Counted from the stretch's first letter, positions 43,573-53,113 are shown. The stretch: 64,000 nucleotides of DNA from an uncultured Bacilli bacterium (GCA_934098435.1 CAKOOV010000008.1:5126-69125); one strand, 5' to 3'. Translations and numbers: made by a program. The notes: generated by a model not told the origin, from the sequence alone.

Positions 43573-46095
43573 ATGAAGAAGATAATTATTACTTTGGTAT
43601 TATTTGTTTTATTTATAAATGTTGGATATGCCGCTAATGGAACTGCTTATTGTCCTGATGATAATGAACCTGTTAATATAAGAAATAGTGCTGGTGGTTC
43701 TTTAATAGGAAAGGGTATTCCATGTGGTAGTGATGTAGAGGTTCTTGATACTAATGCTGGGTCTACTAGTAATTGCAGGACTTGGTATAAGGTTAGATAT
43801 GATATTACTACTGGTTATGCATGTGGTGATTATATTAAGCTTAAGGATTCTAATACTACTTATAAGGGTAAGGCTTTATGTATTGAGAATACTGATCCTT
43901 TAAATATATGGAGTGATATTAATAAAACTAATAGGGTTGATAAATTAGATTGTAATGAAGAGATGAAAGTATTAGAGAAGAATGTTGCTAGTAATACTAA
44001 GTGTGATAATTGGTATAAAGTTAGACATAATGGTAATACTGGATATGCATGTGGTAAATATATAGGTGATGTTAATAGTTCTACACCTGTTAAGGATATT
44101 GGCAGGGGTAGTGGAGATAATATATATAGAAAAGATAATTATAATTCTAAACCTAGTGGGGATGGAACTATTAGTTGTTTTGAGGATACTGGGGATTTAT
44201 CTCTTAGAAAGACTCCTGGTGGTAGTACTACTGGTAAAAAGGTTAGTTGTGGTGAAGTTATAACTATTAATTCTTCTTCTGAATCTAGTGGTATTTGTCC
44301 TTATTATTATAATATAACTGATAGTAATGGTAATAGTGGTTATGTATGTGGTTATTATGTTAATACTACTAAGCTTTCTGATATGGCTATTAATTATTAT
44401 AAGAATAATAGTTTGGATGATTATTATAATTATTTAAGAAATAGTGGTTTTCCTGATAGTTATTTGCCTTACTTAGCGGAGCTTCATGCAAGGCATCCTA
44501 ATTGGAAGTTTATAAGTGAAACGATACCTCTTACTTTTGATGAGGTTGTAAGTGGAGAGAATGCTTATGGTCGTAATTTATTGCAGGGTAGTGCATTTAA
44601 TGAGAATTATTATTCGATGGGTATAAATAGTTATGATATTTTGAGTAATAAGTTTACTTCTTATGCTACTGAGAATGGATGGTATGATGCTTCTTCAGAG
44701 GCTGTGGCTTATTATTTGGATCCTAGAAATTATTTGAATATTAAGTATATTATGGCTTATGAACTTCTTCATTATAATAATGCTCATACGGAAGAAGCTG
44801 TAGCTAAAATAATGGGTAATAATAGTTTTTGGAATAGTGTTTATTCTGGCTATGATGGTAATGTTTATTCTGATGTAGTTCGTGCTACTAGTGATATTGG
44901 TATTAGTTCTTTTCATATAGCTGCTAGAATTAAGCAGGAAATATCTGGTATTAGTACTTCTGATCCTAGAGCGGGAGGTTCATTTACTTTAGATGGTAAG
45001 AGCTATTCTAATTATTATAATTTCTTTAATATTAATGTATGGGGTACTGATAAGATTATGCGTGGTATGAGATATGCTATTAATAATGGTTGGAATAGTC
45101 CTTATCTTGGTATATATGGTGGTAGTAAATTTATTTATAATGAATATTGTGCTGTTAATCAAGATACTTTATATTATGAGAAGTTTGATGTTTCTACTAA
45201 GGATGGCAATTATACGCATCAATATATGCAGAATTTAGCGGTTATTGCTCAGGAGACTAATAAGGTTTATAAGTCTTATGTAGAGAATGTTTCGGATTAT
45301 TTTGATAAGCCTTTAGAATTTACTATTCCTGTATATAAGGATATGCCTAATTATGTTGTTACTGCTCCTAGAATTGGTAATCCTAATAATTATTTGAGTG
45401 ATTTAAGGGTTGATGGTAGTACTGTTAGTGGATTTAGTTATGATACTTATAGTTATGATATTAGTGTTCCTTATGGTACTAATAGTATTAATATTAGTGC
45501 TGATAAGATTGCTAGTTCTTCTTCTATTAGTGGTACTGGTGATATTAGTATTGATAGTAATGAGAAAAAGATAAGTGTTATTGTTACTTCGGAGAGTGGT
45601 AATAGTAGAGAATATGTTATTAATGTTAAACGTGATGAGATAGATAATCCTGATGATATTCCTTCAATTGATACTATTTTGAATAGTTCTGGTATTAAAT
45701 ATAATAATGATTATATTTTTGGTATTGATGAGGGTACTTCTATTAGTAGTTTAATTGATAATATTAAGAAGGTTAGTAATTATGCTAGTGTTAATATAAA
45801 GAATAGTAATGGTAATAATAAGACTAGTGGTACTTTTGTTACTGGGGACGTTGTAGTTATTGGTAATGGTAAGGAAGAAGAGATTCTTGGTATTGTTATT
45901 TATGGTGATGTTAATGGTGATGGTAAGATTGATAAAGATGATTGTTTGGGTATTTTGAGACATCTTAAGGGTTATGGTGATTTGAAATCTTATTATGCTA
46001 TGGCTGCGGATAATAATAATGATGGTAAGATTGATAAGGATGATTGTTTGGGTATTTTGAGACATCTTAAGGGATATACTAATTTGAATAAATAG
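43573..46095 (+). CDS. Secreted N-acetylglucosaminidase with SH3b, cadherin-like and dockerin domains
   Basis: 840 residues. Signal peptide 1-20 (IIITLVLFVLFINVGYA). Three SH3b-like units (about 25-95, 98-160, 200-270) with a CGxDV/TGYACGDYI pattern. Residues ~290-570: GH73-type glucosaminidase (LAELHARHPNWKF, SSEAVAYYLDPRNYLN, IGISSFHIAARIKQE) that cuts the glycan of peptidoglycan. Residues ~620-690: cadherin-like beta sandwich (PF12733 type). Residues ~777-836: two duplicated EF-hand units GDVNGDGKIDKDDCLGIL and NNNDGKIDKDDCLGIL, i.e. a type I dockerin. Thus an autolysin that can dock onto a cohesin. Confidence 0.88.
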   Translation: MKKIIITLVLFVLFINVGYAANGTAYCPDDNEPVNIRNSAGGSLIGKGIPCGSDVEVLDTNAGSTSNCRTWYKVRYDITTGYACGDYIKLKDSNTTYKGKALCIENTDPLNIWSDINKTNRVDKLDCNEEMKVLEKNVASNTKCDNWYKVRHNGNTGYACGKYIGDVNSSTPVKDIGRGSGDNIYRKDNYNSKPSGDGTISCFEDTGDLSLRKTPGGSTTGKKVSCGEVITINSSSESSGICPYYYNITDSNGNSGYVCGYYVNTTKLSDMAINYYKNNSLDDYYNYLRNSGFPDSYLPYLAELHARHPNWKFISETIPLTFDEVVSGENAYGRNLLQGSAFNENYYSMGINSYDILSNKFTSYATENGWYDASSEAVAYYLDPRNYLNIKYIMAYELLHYNNAHTEEAVAKIMGNNSFWNSVYSGYDGNVYSDVVRATSDIGISSFHIAARIKQEISGISTSDPRAGGSFTLDGKSYSNYYNFFNINVWGTDKIMRGMRYAINNGWNSPYLGIYGGSKFIYNEYCAVNQDTLYYEKFDVSTKDGNYTHQYMQNLAVIAQETNKVYKSYVENVSDYFDKPLEFTIPVYKDMPNYVVTAPRIGNPNNYLSDLRVDGSTVSGFSYDTYSYDISVPYGTNSINISADKIASSSSISGTGDISIDSNEKKISVIVTSESGNSREYVINVKRDEIDNPDDIPSIDTILNSSGIKYNNDYIFGIDEGTSISSLIDNIKKVSNYASVNIKNSNGNNKTSGTFVTGDVVVIGNGKEEEILGIVIYGDVNGDGKIDKDDCLGILRHLKGYGDLKSYYAMAADNNNDGKIDKDDCLGILRHLKGYTNLNK

Positions 46096-46107
46096 GAGGT
46101 TATTTTT

Positions 46108-47409
46108 GTGAAGAAAATTAGATTTTTTATGGTTTTTGTTTTTGGTTTATTTTTGTTTTCTACTGTGAGTGCTTCTAGTGTTGGTGTTAGTGCTAATAAA
46201 AGTTCTGTTACTAAGGGTGATAGTGTGACTATTACTGCTACTATAAGTGCTGGTAGTGGTATTTATACTACTGAGGGTTCTATTAATTGTAGTGGTGCTG
46301 GTGTTACTGCTAGTAGAGATATGTCTTTTGAGGATATGGATACTAAGAGTACTTCTAAGAGCTTTTCGTTTACTATTAAACCTACTTCTTCAGGGACTGT
46401 TACTTGCAAAACTTCTAATGTTGTTCTTAGAGAACTTGCTGTTGATAAGGGTTATTCTTTAGATAATAGTTCTATTTCTATTACGGTTAAGGAACCTGTT
46501 GTTATTAAGAAGCCTACTCGTGAGTATTCTTCGAATAATTATTTGAAATCTTTGACTATTGATGGGTTTGATATTTCGCCTTCTTTTGATAAAGAAACTA
46601 AAGAGTATAGTGTAGAAGTCCCTAATGGTACTGATAAAGTTAATATTAAAGCTGAGAAGGCTGATTCTTCTGCTAGTGTTAAGGGTGATGGGGAAGTTAG
46701 TGTTACTGAAGGTGCTAATAAGATTGAAGTTAAAGTTACGGCAGAAAATGGTAATGAGAGGGTTTATGTTATTAATGTAACAGTTAAAGAACTTGATCCT
46801 ATTGAGGTTACTATTGATAAGAAAAAATATAATATAATTAGAAAAGAGGGTGTTATTGATCCTCCAGAAAATTATGAAAAGGATACTATTAAAATTAATG
46901 GTAATGATGTTTTATGTTATAGAAATAAGGTTACTAAAGTAGTACTTGTTGGTATTAAAGATGATGCTGGTAATGCTTCTTATTATATATATGATGAGAA
47001 GAAGAATACTTATACTAAGTATAATGGTATTAAGATTGGTAATTTGTATTTAAGTGTTCTTAATATGCCAAAGGATAAAATACCTGATGGTTATGTTAAG
47101 AAGATATTTGAGTATGATGGTAAGAAGATAGATGGTTATGTACTTAATAATAGTGATTTTTATCTTATATATGCACAAAATGAAACTACTGGTAAGATAG
47201 GTCTTTATACTTATGATAGGAAAGATGGTACTATACAAAGATTTAATGATGATATAGTTAATAGTTATAAGAAGAAAGCGGATAATTATTTTCTATATTT
47301 ACTTATATCTATAGGAGTACTTGCTATTACTATTATTACTTTTTCAATTATTTTGATTAAGAAGAAGGATGATAGATATAAAATTAAGAATAAAAATAAG
47401 ATTAAATAA
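46108..47409 (+). CDS. Membrane-anchored surface protein with Ig/cohesin-like and cadherin-like domains
   Basis: 433 residues from GTG 46108 behind AGGAGG, 12 bases after the autolysin gene. Signal peptide 1-22 (FFMVFVFGLFLFSTVSA). Residues 25-130 form a beta-sandwich starting VGVSANKSSVTKGDSVTITA, a style shared by Ig-like and small cohesin-like modules; 145-220 a cadherin-like domain as in the autolysin; 230-385 an unassigned domain with YIYDEKKNTYTKYNG; 395-415 a membrane helix and a Lys-rich tail inside. Co-transcription with a dockerin-bearing enzyme makes a docking partner role attractive but unproven. Confidence 0.78.
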   Translation: MKKIRFFMVFVFGLFLFSTVSASSVGVSANKSSVTKGDSVTITATISAGSGIYTTEGSINCSGAGVTASRDMSFEDMDTKSTSKSFSFTIKPTSSGTVTCKTSNVVLRELAVDKGYSLDNSSISITVKEPVVIKKPTREYSSNNYLKSLTIDGFDISPSFDKETKEYSVEVPNGTDKVNIKAEKADSSASVKGDGEVSVTEGANKIEVKVTAENGNERVYVINVTVKELDPIEVTIDKKKYNIIRKEGVIDPPENYEKDTIKINGNDVLCYRNKVTKVVLVGIKDDAGNASYYIYDEKKNTYTKYNGIKIGNLYLSVLNMPKDKIPDGYVKKIFEYDGKKIDGYVLNNSDFYLIYAQNETTGKIGLYTYDRKDGTIQRFNDDIVNSYKKKADNYFLYLLISIGVLAITIITFSIILIKKKDDRYKIKNKNKIK

Positions 47410-47442
47410 TATAATATAGTGCTACTAGAAGTTAGTGGTAAT

Positions 47443-47477
47443 GGAAAATATAAGGATTTATATTTTCCTTTTTTTTG
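47443..47477 (+). terminator. Intrinsic terminator
   Basis: GGAAAATATAA (47443-47453) / TTATATTTTCC (47458-47468), loop GGAT, then eight Ts. Confidence 0.85.
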
Positions 47478-47540
47478 TTAACTTTATTGACTTGTTAATT
47501 AATTATTATTATAATAAAAAATACAAAATGGAGAAGGAGG
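47471..47540 (+). repeat. Direct repeat flanking the Bro module, left copy
   Basis: About 70 bases nearly identical to 48571-48640; the first 48 are identical and the last part (TACAAAATGGAGAAGGA) also. It includes a complete promoter. Confidence 0.92.
47487..47515 (+). promoter_or_regulatory. Promoter in the left direct repeat
   Basis: TTGACT (47487-47492), 17-base spacer, TATAAT (47510-47515). Drives the Bro-type gene. Confidence 0.75.
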
Positions 47541-47546
47541 TATCTT

Positions 47547-48412
47547 ATGAATCAAGAAAGAATGCATTTAGTGAATAAAATATTTAATAATAAAACAATA
47601 AGAACAGTTTGGGATACAGAAAGTGAAAAATATTATATTAGTATTATTGATATTATTAAAGCATTAACAGGAAGTTCTAGACCAAGAAAATATTGGAGTG
47701 ATTTAAAGAAACAATTAAATTTAGAAGGTAGTGAAGTGTCCGATAAAATCGGACAGTTGAAATTGAAAGCTCAAGATGGAAAATATCGTATGACTGATGT
47801 TGTTGATATTGAGGGAATATTTAGAATAATTGAATCAATACCTAGTCCTAAGGCTGAACCTATGAAGATGTGACAGCAGGTTTAGGGAGCGAAAGAATAA
47901 ATGAAACTTTTGATCCTTCACTAGCCATGCAAAGAGCAATAGATTTATATAGAATTAAAGGTTATGATGAAAAGTGGATTACAAAAAGGATTAAGGGTAT
48001 TCAGGATAGAAAAGGTCTTACTGATATATGGAAAAATGGTGGAATAACTGAATCAAAGGAATATGCAATACTAACAAATGAAATTTATAAAGAGTGGTCT
48101 GGCATGACCGCTAAGGAATATAAAATTTATAAGGGGCTCAGAAAAGAATCATTAAGAGATAATATGTCTGATGTAGAAGTGACATTAGCAGATTTAGGTG
48201 AAATAGCAACTAGAGAAATTGCTAAAAAGAAAAATCCTCAAGGTTTAAATGCAAATATTGAAATAGCTAAACGTGGTGGTAAAATTGCTAGTACTGCAAG
48301 AGAAGCTTTAGAGGATGAACTAGGAGAAAGTGTAGTTACTAGTAACAATGTATTAAGCTATGAATATATGGAAGAAAAAGAAATTGAAGATAAAGTGGTT
48401 GGTAAAATATAA
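47547..48412 (+). pseudogene. Bro-N/phage antirepressor family gene, frameshifted
   Basis: Two overlapping frames form one gene. Frame 1 (47547-47873): Bro-N type DNA-binding domain (VWDTESEKYYISIIDIIKAL, QLKLKAQDGKYRMTDVVD, SIPSPKAEPMKM). Frame 2 (47870-48412) continues the same family (AGLGSERINETFDPSLAMQ, DIWKNGGITESKEYA, MTAKEYKIYKGLRKESLRDN). Around 47868-47876 the sequence reads ATGTGACAGCAGG; restoring one G (TGG ACA GCA) would join the frames at the M-W-x-A-G-L-G expected in the family. So it is inactivated, or a recoded or miscalled site. Good AAGGAGG before the ATG. Contains a hairpin in codons 64-70. Confidence 0.8.
47737..47755 (+). repeat. Inverted repeat inside the Bro-type gene
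   Basis: TGTCCGAT (47737-47744), AAA, ATCGGACA (47748-47755). The arms are GC-rich compared with the surrounding sequence. Confidence 0.95.
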
Positions 48413-48570
48413 TAAAAACTGCTAAACAAAAAAGTATATAAAATGAAATATTTTAACTCAATGAAATGGTTATATATTTAAAGATAAACTAAGATATTAA
48501 GTCTTAGTTTTTACATATTTGCTTTTGGTGTTATTACTTCTCTAATGTATTAATTAATATGGTTATATTC

Positions 48571-48640
48571 TTTTTTGTTAACTTTATTGACTTGTTAATT
48601 AATTATTATTATAATAAATATTACAAAATGGAGAAGGAAA
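48571..48640 (+). repeat. Direct repeat flanking the Bro module, right copy
   Basis: Second copy of 47471-47540, exactly 1,100 bases apart, immediately upstream of comEA. Its promoter (TTGACT 48587-48592, TATAAT 48610-48615) now serves comEA. Confidence 0.92.
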
Positions 48641-48649
48641 GGAGTAGAT

Positions 48650-49288
48650 TTGAAGAAAATAATTTTTATTTTACTTGGTATTTCTTTTATACTTGGTGGT
48701 GTTATTTTTGTTTTATATAAGAATAATTATAGTAAAAATGATGATGTTGTTGATATTTTTAAAGAAAAAGATGATAGTGGTAATGATGATGTTATAGAGG
48801 ATTTAAAAGATGATACTAATACTGTAATAGTGGATATTAAGGGTATGGTGGTTAATCCTGGTGTGTATGAGGTTCCTAGTAATTTTAGGGTTAATGATGT
48901 TATTGAGACTGCTGGAGGACTACTTGATGGAGCGGATACTAGTAAGATTAATTTGGCTAAAATTGTCAGTGATGAGATGACTATTATTATTTATTCTAAT
49001 GAAGAAATAATAGAAAAATATAAAAATGAAGTATGTATATGTGATTGTCCTGATATTAGTAATGATGCTTGTATTAGTGATAATAATGAAGAAGATGATC
49101 TTATTAATATTAATACTGCTGATATAGATGAACTTATGAATATTAAAGGTATTGGAAGAAGTAAGGCTAAAGCTATTGTTGAATATAGAGATAAGAATGG
49201 TAATTTTAATTCTATAGATGATATTAAGAATGTAGATGGTATTGGAGATTCTTTATTTGAAAAGATTAAGATGTATATTAAAGTCTAA
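48650..49288 (+). CDS. comEA: Competence DNA receptor ComEA
   Basis: 212 residues, TTG start with AAAGGAG five bases upstream. One N-terminal helix (IIFILLGISFILGGVIFVLY), an SLBB domain (VDIKGMVVNPGVYEVPSNFR ... TAGGLLDGADTSKINLAKI), and a C-terminal helix-hairpin-helix pair (LININTADIDELMNIKGIGRSKAKAIVEYR in parts: ININTADIDEL, IKGIGRSKA, VDGIGDSLF) that binds double-stranded DNA outside the membrane for uptake. The ComEC gene overlaps its end. Confidence 0.95.
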   Translation: MKKIIFILLGISFILGGVIFVLYKNNYSKNDDVVDIFKEKDDSGNDDVIEDLKDDTNTVIVDIKGMVVNPGVYEVPSNFRVNDVIETAGGLLDGADTSKINLAKIVSDEMTIIIYSNEEIIEKYKNEVCICDCPDISNDACISDNNEEDDLININTADIDELMNIKGIGRSKAKAIVEYRDKNGNFNSIDDIKNVDGIGDSLFEKIKMYIKV

Positions 49289-51308
49289 ATATTTATTTAA
49301 GTTATTAGCTTTAATTTCTTTAATAGGGGTGATATTATTTACTAGATATTATAGATTTGAATCTTGTTATGAAAAAGACGATGATACTTTTGTGGGTATT
49401 GTTACTGATTATAAAGTCAGTGATGGTAAGATTAGTATTAAATTTAAGGCTAAAGAGGTATTAATTGTTAATTATAGTTATGATAATTTGGTTTTTGATA
49501 CTCTTAATTATGGTGATAAGCTTATTGTTAAAGGAAAGTTATATACTCCTAATGATAATAGTATTTTTAATTCTTTTAGTTATAAAGATTATTTATATAA
49601 TAAGAAGATATTTTATATTGTTAGGGCTAGTAGTATTAATAAGATAGAGAATAATAGTAATTATTTTTATACTTTGAAAAATATTTTATATGATAGGGTT
49701 AATGGATTTGAGTCTGGTAATTATATTAAGACTTTATTATTTGGGGATAATAATCTTTCTAATGAAGTTAAAGATAGTTATAGAATTAATGGTATAAGTC
49801 ATTTGTTTTCAATATCTGGTATGCATATTAATCTTATTATTGGTATTTTATATATTTATTTAGATAGGATTACTTACAATAAACATATTAAGTATTTGAT
49901 TTGTGATGTTTTTCTTATATTTTATTTGATTTTTGCTTATACTTCTTCTTTACTTAGAGCTTCTATTATGTTTATATTTAGTAGTATTAATTATATTTTT
50001 AAGTTTGAAATTAATAAGATTGATATTATGTTATTTACTTTAGTTATGGCTATTTTTATTAATCCTTTTATTATTTATGATATTGGTTTTATTTATTCTT
50101 ATTTAATTAGTTTTTTTCTTATTCTTTTTTATGATAAATATAAAAATAAGAATTATTTTGTTAAAGGTATTTATACTTCTATTATTGCTTTTTTGGTATC
50201 TTTTCCTATTACTGTATTTTATTTTTATGAGGTTAATGTTTTTAGTATTGTTATTAATATTTTAATTGTACCTATAGTTAGTATTATTTTGATTCCACTT
50301 GCTATTATTACTTTGTTTTTTCCTATATGTGATAATATTTTGTTTTTCTTTACTAATTTATTAGAAGATATATCTTTCTTTCTTAATAATATTTCTTTTA
50401 TGAGAGTTATTTTTTATAAGCCTAGTATTGTTATTGTTATTTTATATTTTGTTATTATTTATGGTATTTATAGATATAAAAAGTTTATATATTTATTTTT
50501 TATAGTTATTTTAATTCATTTTTTTTATCCTTATTTTAATAATAATTTAGAGATTACTATGTTTGATGTTGGTGAGGGAGATTCATATCTTGTTAGTTTT
50601 CCTAATAATTTAGGTAATATTCTTATTGATACTGGGGAAGATGATGTATATTCTATTATGAAGAATGATATTATAATGTATTTAAAAAGCAAAGGAATTA
50701 GAAAACTTGATTATGTTATTATTAGTCATGGGGATAAGGATCATATAGGGGGACTTGTTAATTTGATTAATAATTTTAAAGTTGATATGGTTATTTTTAA
50801 TAGAGGGGATAAGTCATTACTCGAAGAAGAGGATATTGGTATTCTTAATAGTATGAATATTAAATATGATACTTTTGGTGATAAAATTGATATTCATGGG
50901 ATAAGTTTATATTTTCTTAATGATAAGATATTTGATAATGAGAATGATAATAGTAATGTTATTTATTTTGAATATTTGAAATATAAGTTTTTATTTATGG
51001 GAGATGCTTCTAGTAATGTTGAGGATTATATTATGTCTAAATATAATATTTCGGATATTTCTTTTCTTAAGGTGGGACATCATGGTAGTAAGACTAGTAG
51101 TAGTAAAGATTTTATAGATTATGTTACTCCTAAGATTTCACTTATATCTTTGGGAAGAGGTAATATATATGGTCATCCTAACAAAGAAGTATTAGAAAAT
51201 TTAAATGATTCAAAAATATATAGGACTGATTTAGATGGAAGTATTAATATTAAGATTAATAAAAATAAGGTTAGAATTTATACTGCAATGAAGAGGGAAG
51301 GCGAATAG
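49257..51308 (+). CDS. comEC: Competence DNA channel ComEC/Rec2
   Basis: About 683 residues. Start uncertain: TTG 49257 has GGAG nine bases upstream; ATG 49236 has no RBS. N-terminal OB-like part (30-110), competence domain with about ten helices (GISHLFSISGMHINLIIG is the conserved block near 180), and a C-terminal metallo-beta-lactamase-like domain (MFDVGEGDSYLVSF, VIISHGDKDHIGG, LKVGHHGSKTS) thought to act on incoming DNA. Overlaps comEA by about 30 bases. DinD starts two bases after its stop, where Bacilli usually carry holA, so the array has been inserted directly behind comEC. Confidence 0.94.
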   Translation: MKRLRCILKSKYLFKLLALISLIGVILFTRYYRFESCYEKDDDTFVGIVTDYKVSDGKISIKFKAKEVLIVNYSYDNLVFDTLNYGDKLIVKGKLYTPNDNSIFNSFSYKDYLYNKKIFYIVRASSINKIENNSNYFYTLKNILYDRVNGFESGNYIKTLLFGDNNLSNEVKDSYRINGISHLFSISGMHINLIIGILYIYLDRITYNKHIKYLICDVFLIFYLIFAYTSSLLRASIMFIFSSINYIFKFEINKIDIMLFTLVMAIFINPFIIYDIGFIYSYLISFFLILFYDKYKNKNYFVKGIYTSIIAFLVSFPITVFYFYEVNVFSIVINILIVPIVSIILIPLAIITLFFPICDNILFFFTNLLEDISFFLNNISFMRVIFYKPSIVIVILYFVIIYGIYRYKKFIYLFFIVILIHFFYPYFNNNLEITMFDVGEGDSYLVSFPNNLGNILIDTGEDDVYSIMKNDIIMYLKSKGIRKLDYVIISHGDKDHIGGLVNLINNFKVDMVIFNRGDKSLLEEEDIGILNSMNIKYDTFGDKIDIHGISLYFLNDKIFDNENDNSNVIYFEYLKYKFLFMGDASSNVEDYIMSKYNISDISFLKVGHHGSKTSSSKDFIDYVTPKISLISLGRGNIYGHPNKEVLENLNDSKIYRTDLDGSINIKINKNKVRIYTAMKREGE

Positions 51309-51310
51309 AA

Positions 51311-52144
51311 ATGAATGAAATAAAGGAATATACAGAGAAAGTATTTGAAAATATTAAGCACATAGATGAAAATGGTAATGAATATTGGTTGGCTAGAGAA
51401 TTAATGCCATTACTTGAATATTGCAAGTGGGAAAGATTTTCTAATGTAATTAATAATGCTAAAGTTGCTTGTGAAAATAGTGGTTACAATATTAATGAAC
51501 ATTTTCCCGAAGTCGGGAAAATGATAAGCATTGGAAATGGCGGCAAAAGAAAAGTAGATGATTATAGGCTATCAAGATATGCATGTTACCTAATTGCTCA
51601 AAATGGTGATTCTAGAAAAAAAGTGATAGCACTTGCTCAAACATATTTTGCGATTCAAACGAGAAAACAGGAATTAAGTGAAAGAGAGTATAATGAACTT
51701 GCTGAAGATGAGAAAAGATTGTATCGGAGAAATCAAGCGAGAAAGGGTAATTATAATTTAAATAAAACTGCAGTTAATAGTGGAGTAAAAGATTTAGCTA
51801 GATTTCATAATGCAGGATATAAAGGACTTTATAATGGTGAAACAGCAGATGATATTTTTAAAAGAAAGAAACTTAGATATAGAGAAGATATATTAGATAA
51901 TATGGGTAGTGAAGAGTTAGCGGATAATATATTTAGAATTGCTCAAACGGATGCAAAGTTAAAAAGGGATAACGTAGATAATGAATATACCGCAAATTCT
52001 GTTCATTATGAGGTTGGCAGAGAAATACGAAATAGTATAGAAAAGTTAGGTGGAACTATGCCTGAGAATCTTCCAATGCCTGATAAAAGTTTAAAGGAAT
52101 TGGAAAAAGTAGGTAAAAAAATAGATTTAAAATATAAGAATTAG
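51311..52144 (+). CDS. dinD: DNA-damage-inducible protein D (DinD)
   Basis: 277 residues, full length. Bro-like N-terminus (NEYWLARELMPLLEYCKWERF, in parts WLARELMPLLEY and KWERFSNVI), then DYRLSRYACYLIAQNGD, ALAQTYFAIQTRKQEL, and the C-terminal VHYEVGREIRNSIEKLGGTM and MPENLPMPDKS, all diagnostic of DinD. In E. coli DinD counteracts RecA filaments (established). No SOS box is obvious upstream because the gene abuts comEC; its RBS (GAGGGAAGG) lies in the end of comEC. Codons 64-71 carry a 24-base inverted repeat. Different codon use from comEC shows that it was acquired. Confidence 0.93.
   Translation: MNEIKEYTEKVFENIKHIDENGNEYWLARELMPLLEYCKWERFSNVINNAKVACENSGYNINEHFPEVGKMISIGNGGKRKVDDYRLSRYACYLIAQNGDSRKKVIALAQTYFAIQTRKQELSEREYNELAEDEKRLYRRNQARKGNYNLNKTAVNSGVKDLARFHNAGYKGLYNGETADDIFKRKKLRYREDILDNMGSEELADNIFRIAQTDAKLKRDNVDNEYTANSVHYEVGREIRNSIEKLGGTMPENLPMPDKSLKELEKVGKKIDLKYKN
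51500..51523 (+). repeat. Perfect inverted repeat inside dinD
   Basis: CATTTTCCCGA (51500-51510), AG, TCGGGAAAATG (51513-51523); 11-bp arms. Confidence 0.97.
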
Positions 52145-52204
52145 TATTATATAGAGTATTCTAGTGATAATAGGATATATACAAGAGATTATGTAATAAG
52201 TTAG
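52145..52204 (+). pseudogene. 3' tail remnant of a DUF1016 gene
   Basis: Sixty bases directly after the dinD stop encode YYIEYSSDNRIYTRDYVIS and a TAG, which is the C-terminal end of the DUF1016 proteins downstream (near-identical DNA at 53045-53104). There is no gene body in front of it, so an earlier DUF1016 copy was replaced by dinD or lost. Confidence 0.9.
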
Positions 52205-52213
52205 GAGGATGAT

Positions 52214-53104
52214 ATGAATTATTATGATGAAATTAAAAATAAATTAATAGATAACGAAGTATATAAAAGAGTAAAAGATTATTCTAAGAATAGAAATGAT
52301 CTTAGTACCTACTATGAAGTTGGTAAATTGCTTTTTGAAGCAGGAGATCATTATGGCGAAGGAATAATAAAAGATTACTCTAAAAGACTTACTTTAGAAC
52401 TTGGAAGGGGTTATAGTAAAAGGAATTTATGGTTAATGTTAAAGTTTTATAAATTAAATGAAAAAGTGCAGGCACTGCCTGCAGAATTGACATGGAGCCA
52501 TTATATTGAATTATTATCTTTAGAAAATACAAATGAAATAAAGTATTATATAGATATTTCTATCAAACAGAGTTTGTCTTATAGGAAATTAAGAGAAAGA
52601 ATTAAAAGTAAAGAATATCAAAGATTAGATGATAATACTAAGTTAAAATTAATTAATAAAGAAGAAGTTAATGTAAGTGATTTTATTAAGAATCCAATTG
52701 TTATTAAGAATAAATATAATTATGATATAGAAAATATTTCTGAGAAGATGCTTCAAGCATTGATACTTGAAGATATACCATCATTTTTAGAAGAACTAGG
52801 AGAAGGATATTCATTTATAAAAAATGAATATAAAATAAAAATGGGTAATACTTATAATTATATTGATTTATTATTGTTTAATTATGTTTATAATTGTTTT
52901 GTAGTAATAGAATTAAAAGTATGTGAATTAAAGAAGGAACATATAGGTCAAATAGAAGTATATATGAATTATATAGATAAACATATTAAAAGTATTAATC
53001 AGGATAAGACTATTGGTATTATTATAACAAGACGTGATAATCATTATTATATAGAATATTCTAGTGATAATAGGATATATACTAGGAATTATGTAATAAG
53101 TTAG
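52214..53104 (+). CDS. DUF1016 (YhcG-type) PDDEXK nuclease, copy 1
   Basis: 296 residues. N-terminal DUF1016 domain (YYEVGKLLFEAGDHYGEGII, GRGYSKRNLWLMLKFY, ALPAELTWSHYIELL) and C-terminal PDDEXK nuclease (ALILEDIPSFLEELGEGYSF, YIDLLLFN, CFVVIELKVCELKKEHIGQ, with the D...E-x-K residues). AGGAGG nine bases before ATG. N-terminal 43 residues and residues 104-296 are almost identical to copy 2; residues 44-103 diverge strongly, with a hairpin at codons 85-90. The family is found with mobile elements and restriction loci; role in defence or mobility is suggested, not proven. Confidence 0.92.
   Translation: MNYYDEIKNKLIDNEVYKRVKDYSKNRNDLSTYYEVGKLLFEAGDHYGEGIIKDYSKRLTLELGRGYSKRNLWLMLKFYKLNEKVQALPAELTWSHYIELLSLENTNEIKYYIDISIKQSLSYRKLRERIKSKEYQRLDDNTKLKLINKEEVNVSDFIKNPIVIKNKYNYDIENISEKMLQALILEDIPSFLEELGEGYSFIKNEYKIKMGNTYNYIDLLLFNYVYNCFVVIELKVCELKKEHIGQIEVYMNYIDKHIKSINQDKTIGIIITRRDNHYYIEYSSDNRIYTRNYVIS
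52467..52483 (+). repeat. Perfect inverted repeat inside DUF1016 copy 1
   Basis: TGCAGGCA (52467-52474), C, TGCCTGCA (52476-52483). Confidence 0.96.
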
Positions 53105-53113
53105 GATGATGAT

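Noticed and set aside
51280..51310. LexA/SOS box before dinD
   Set aside because: The region is the end of comEC and shows no recognisable SOS palindrome.
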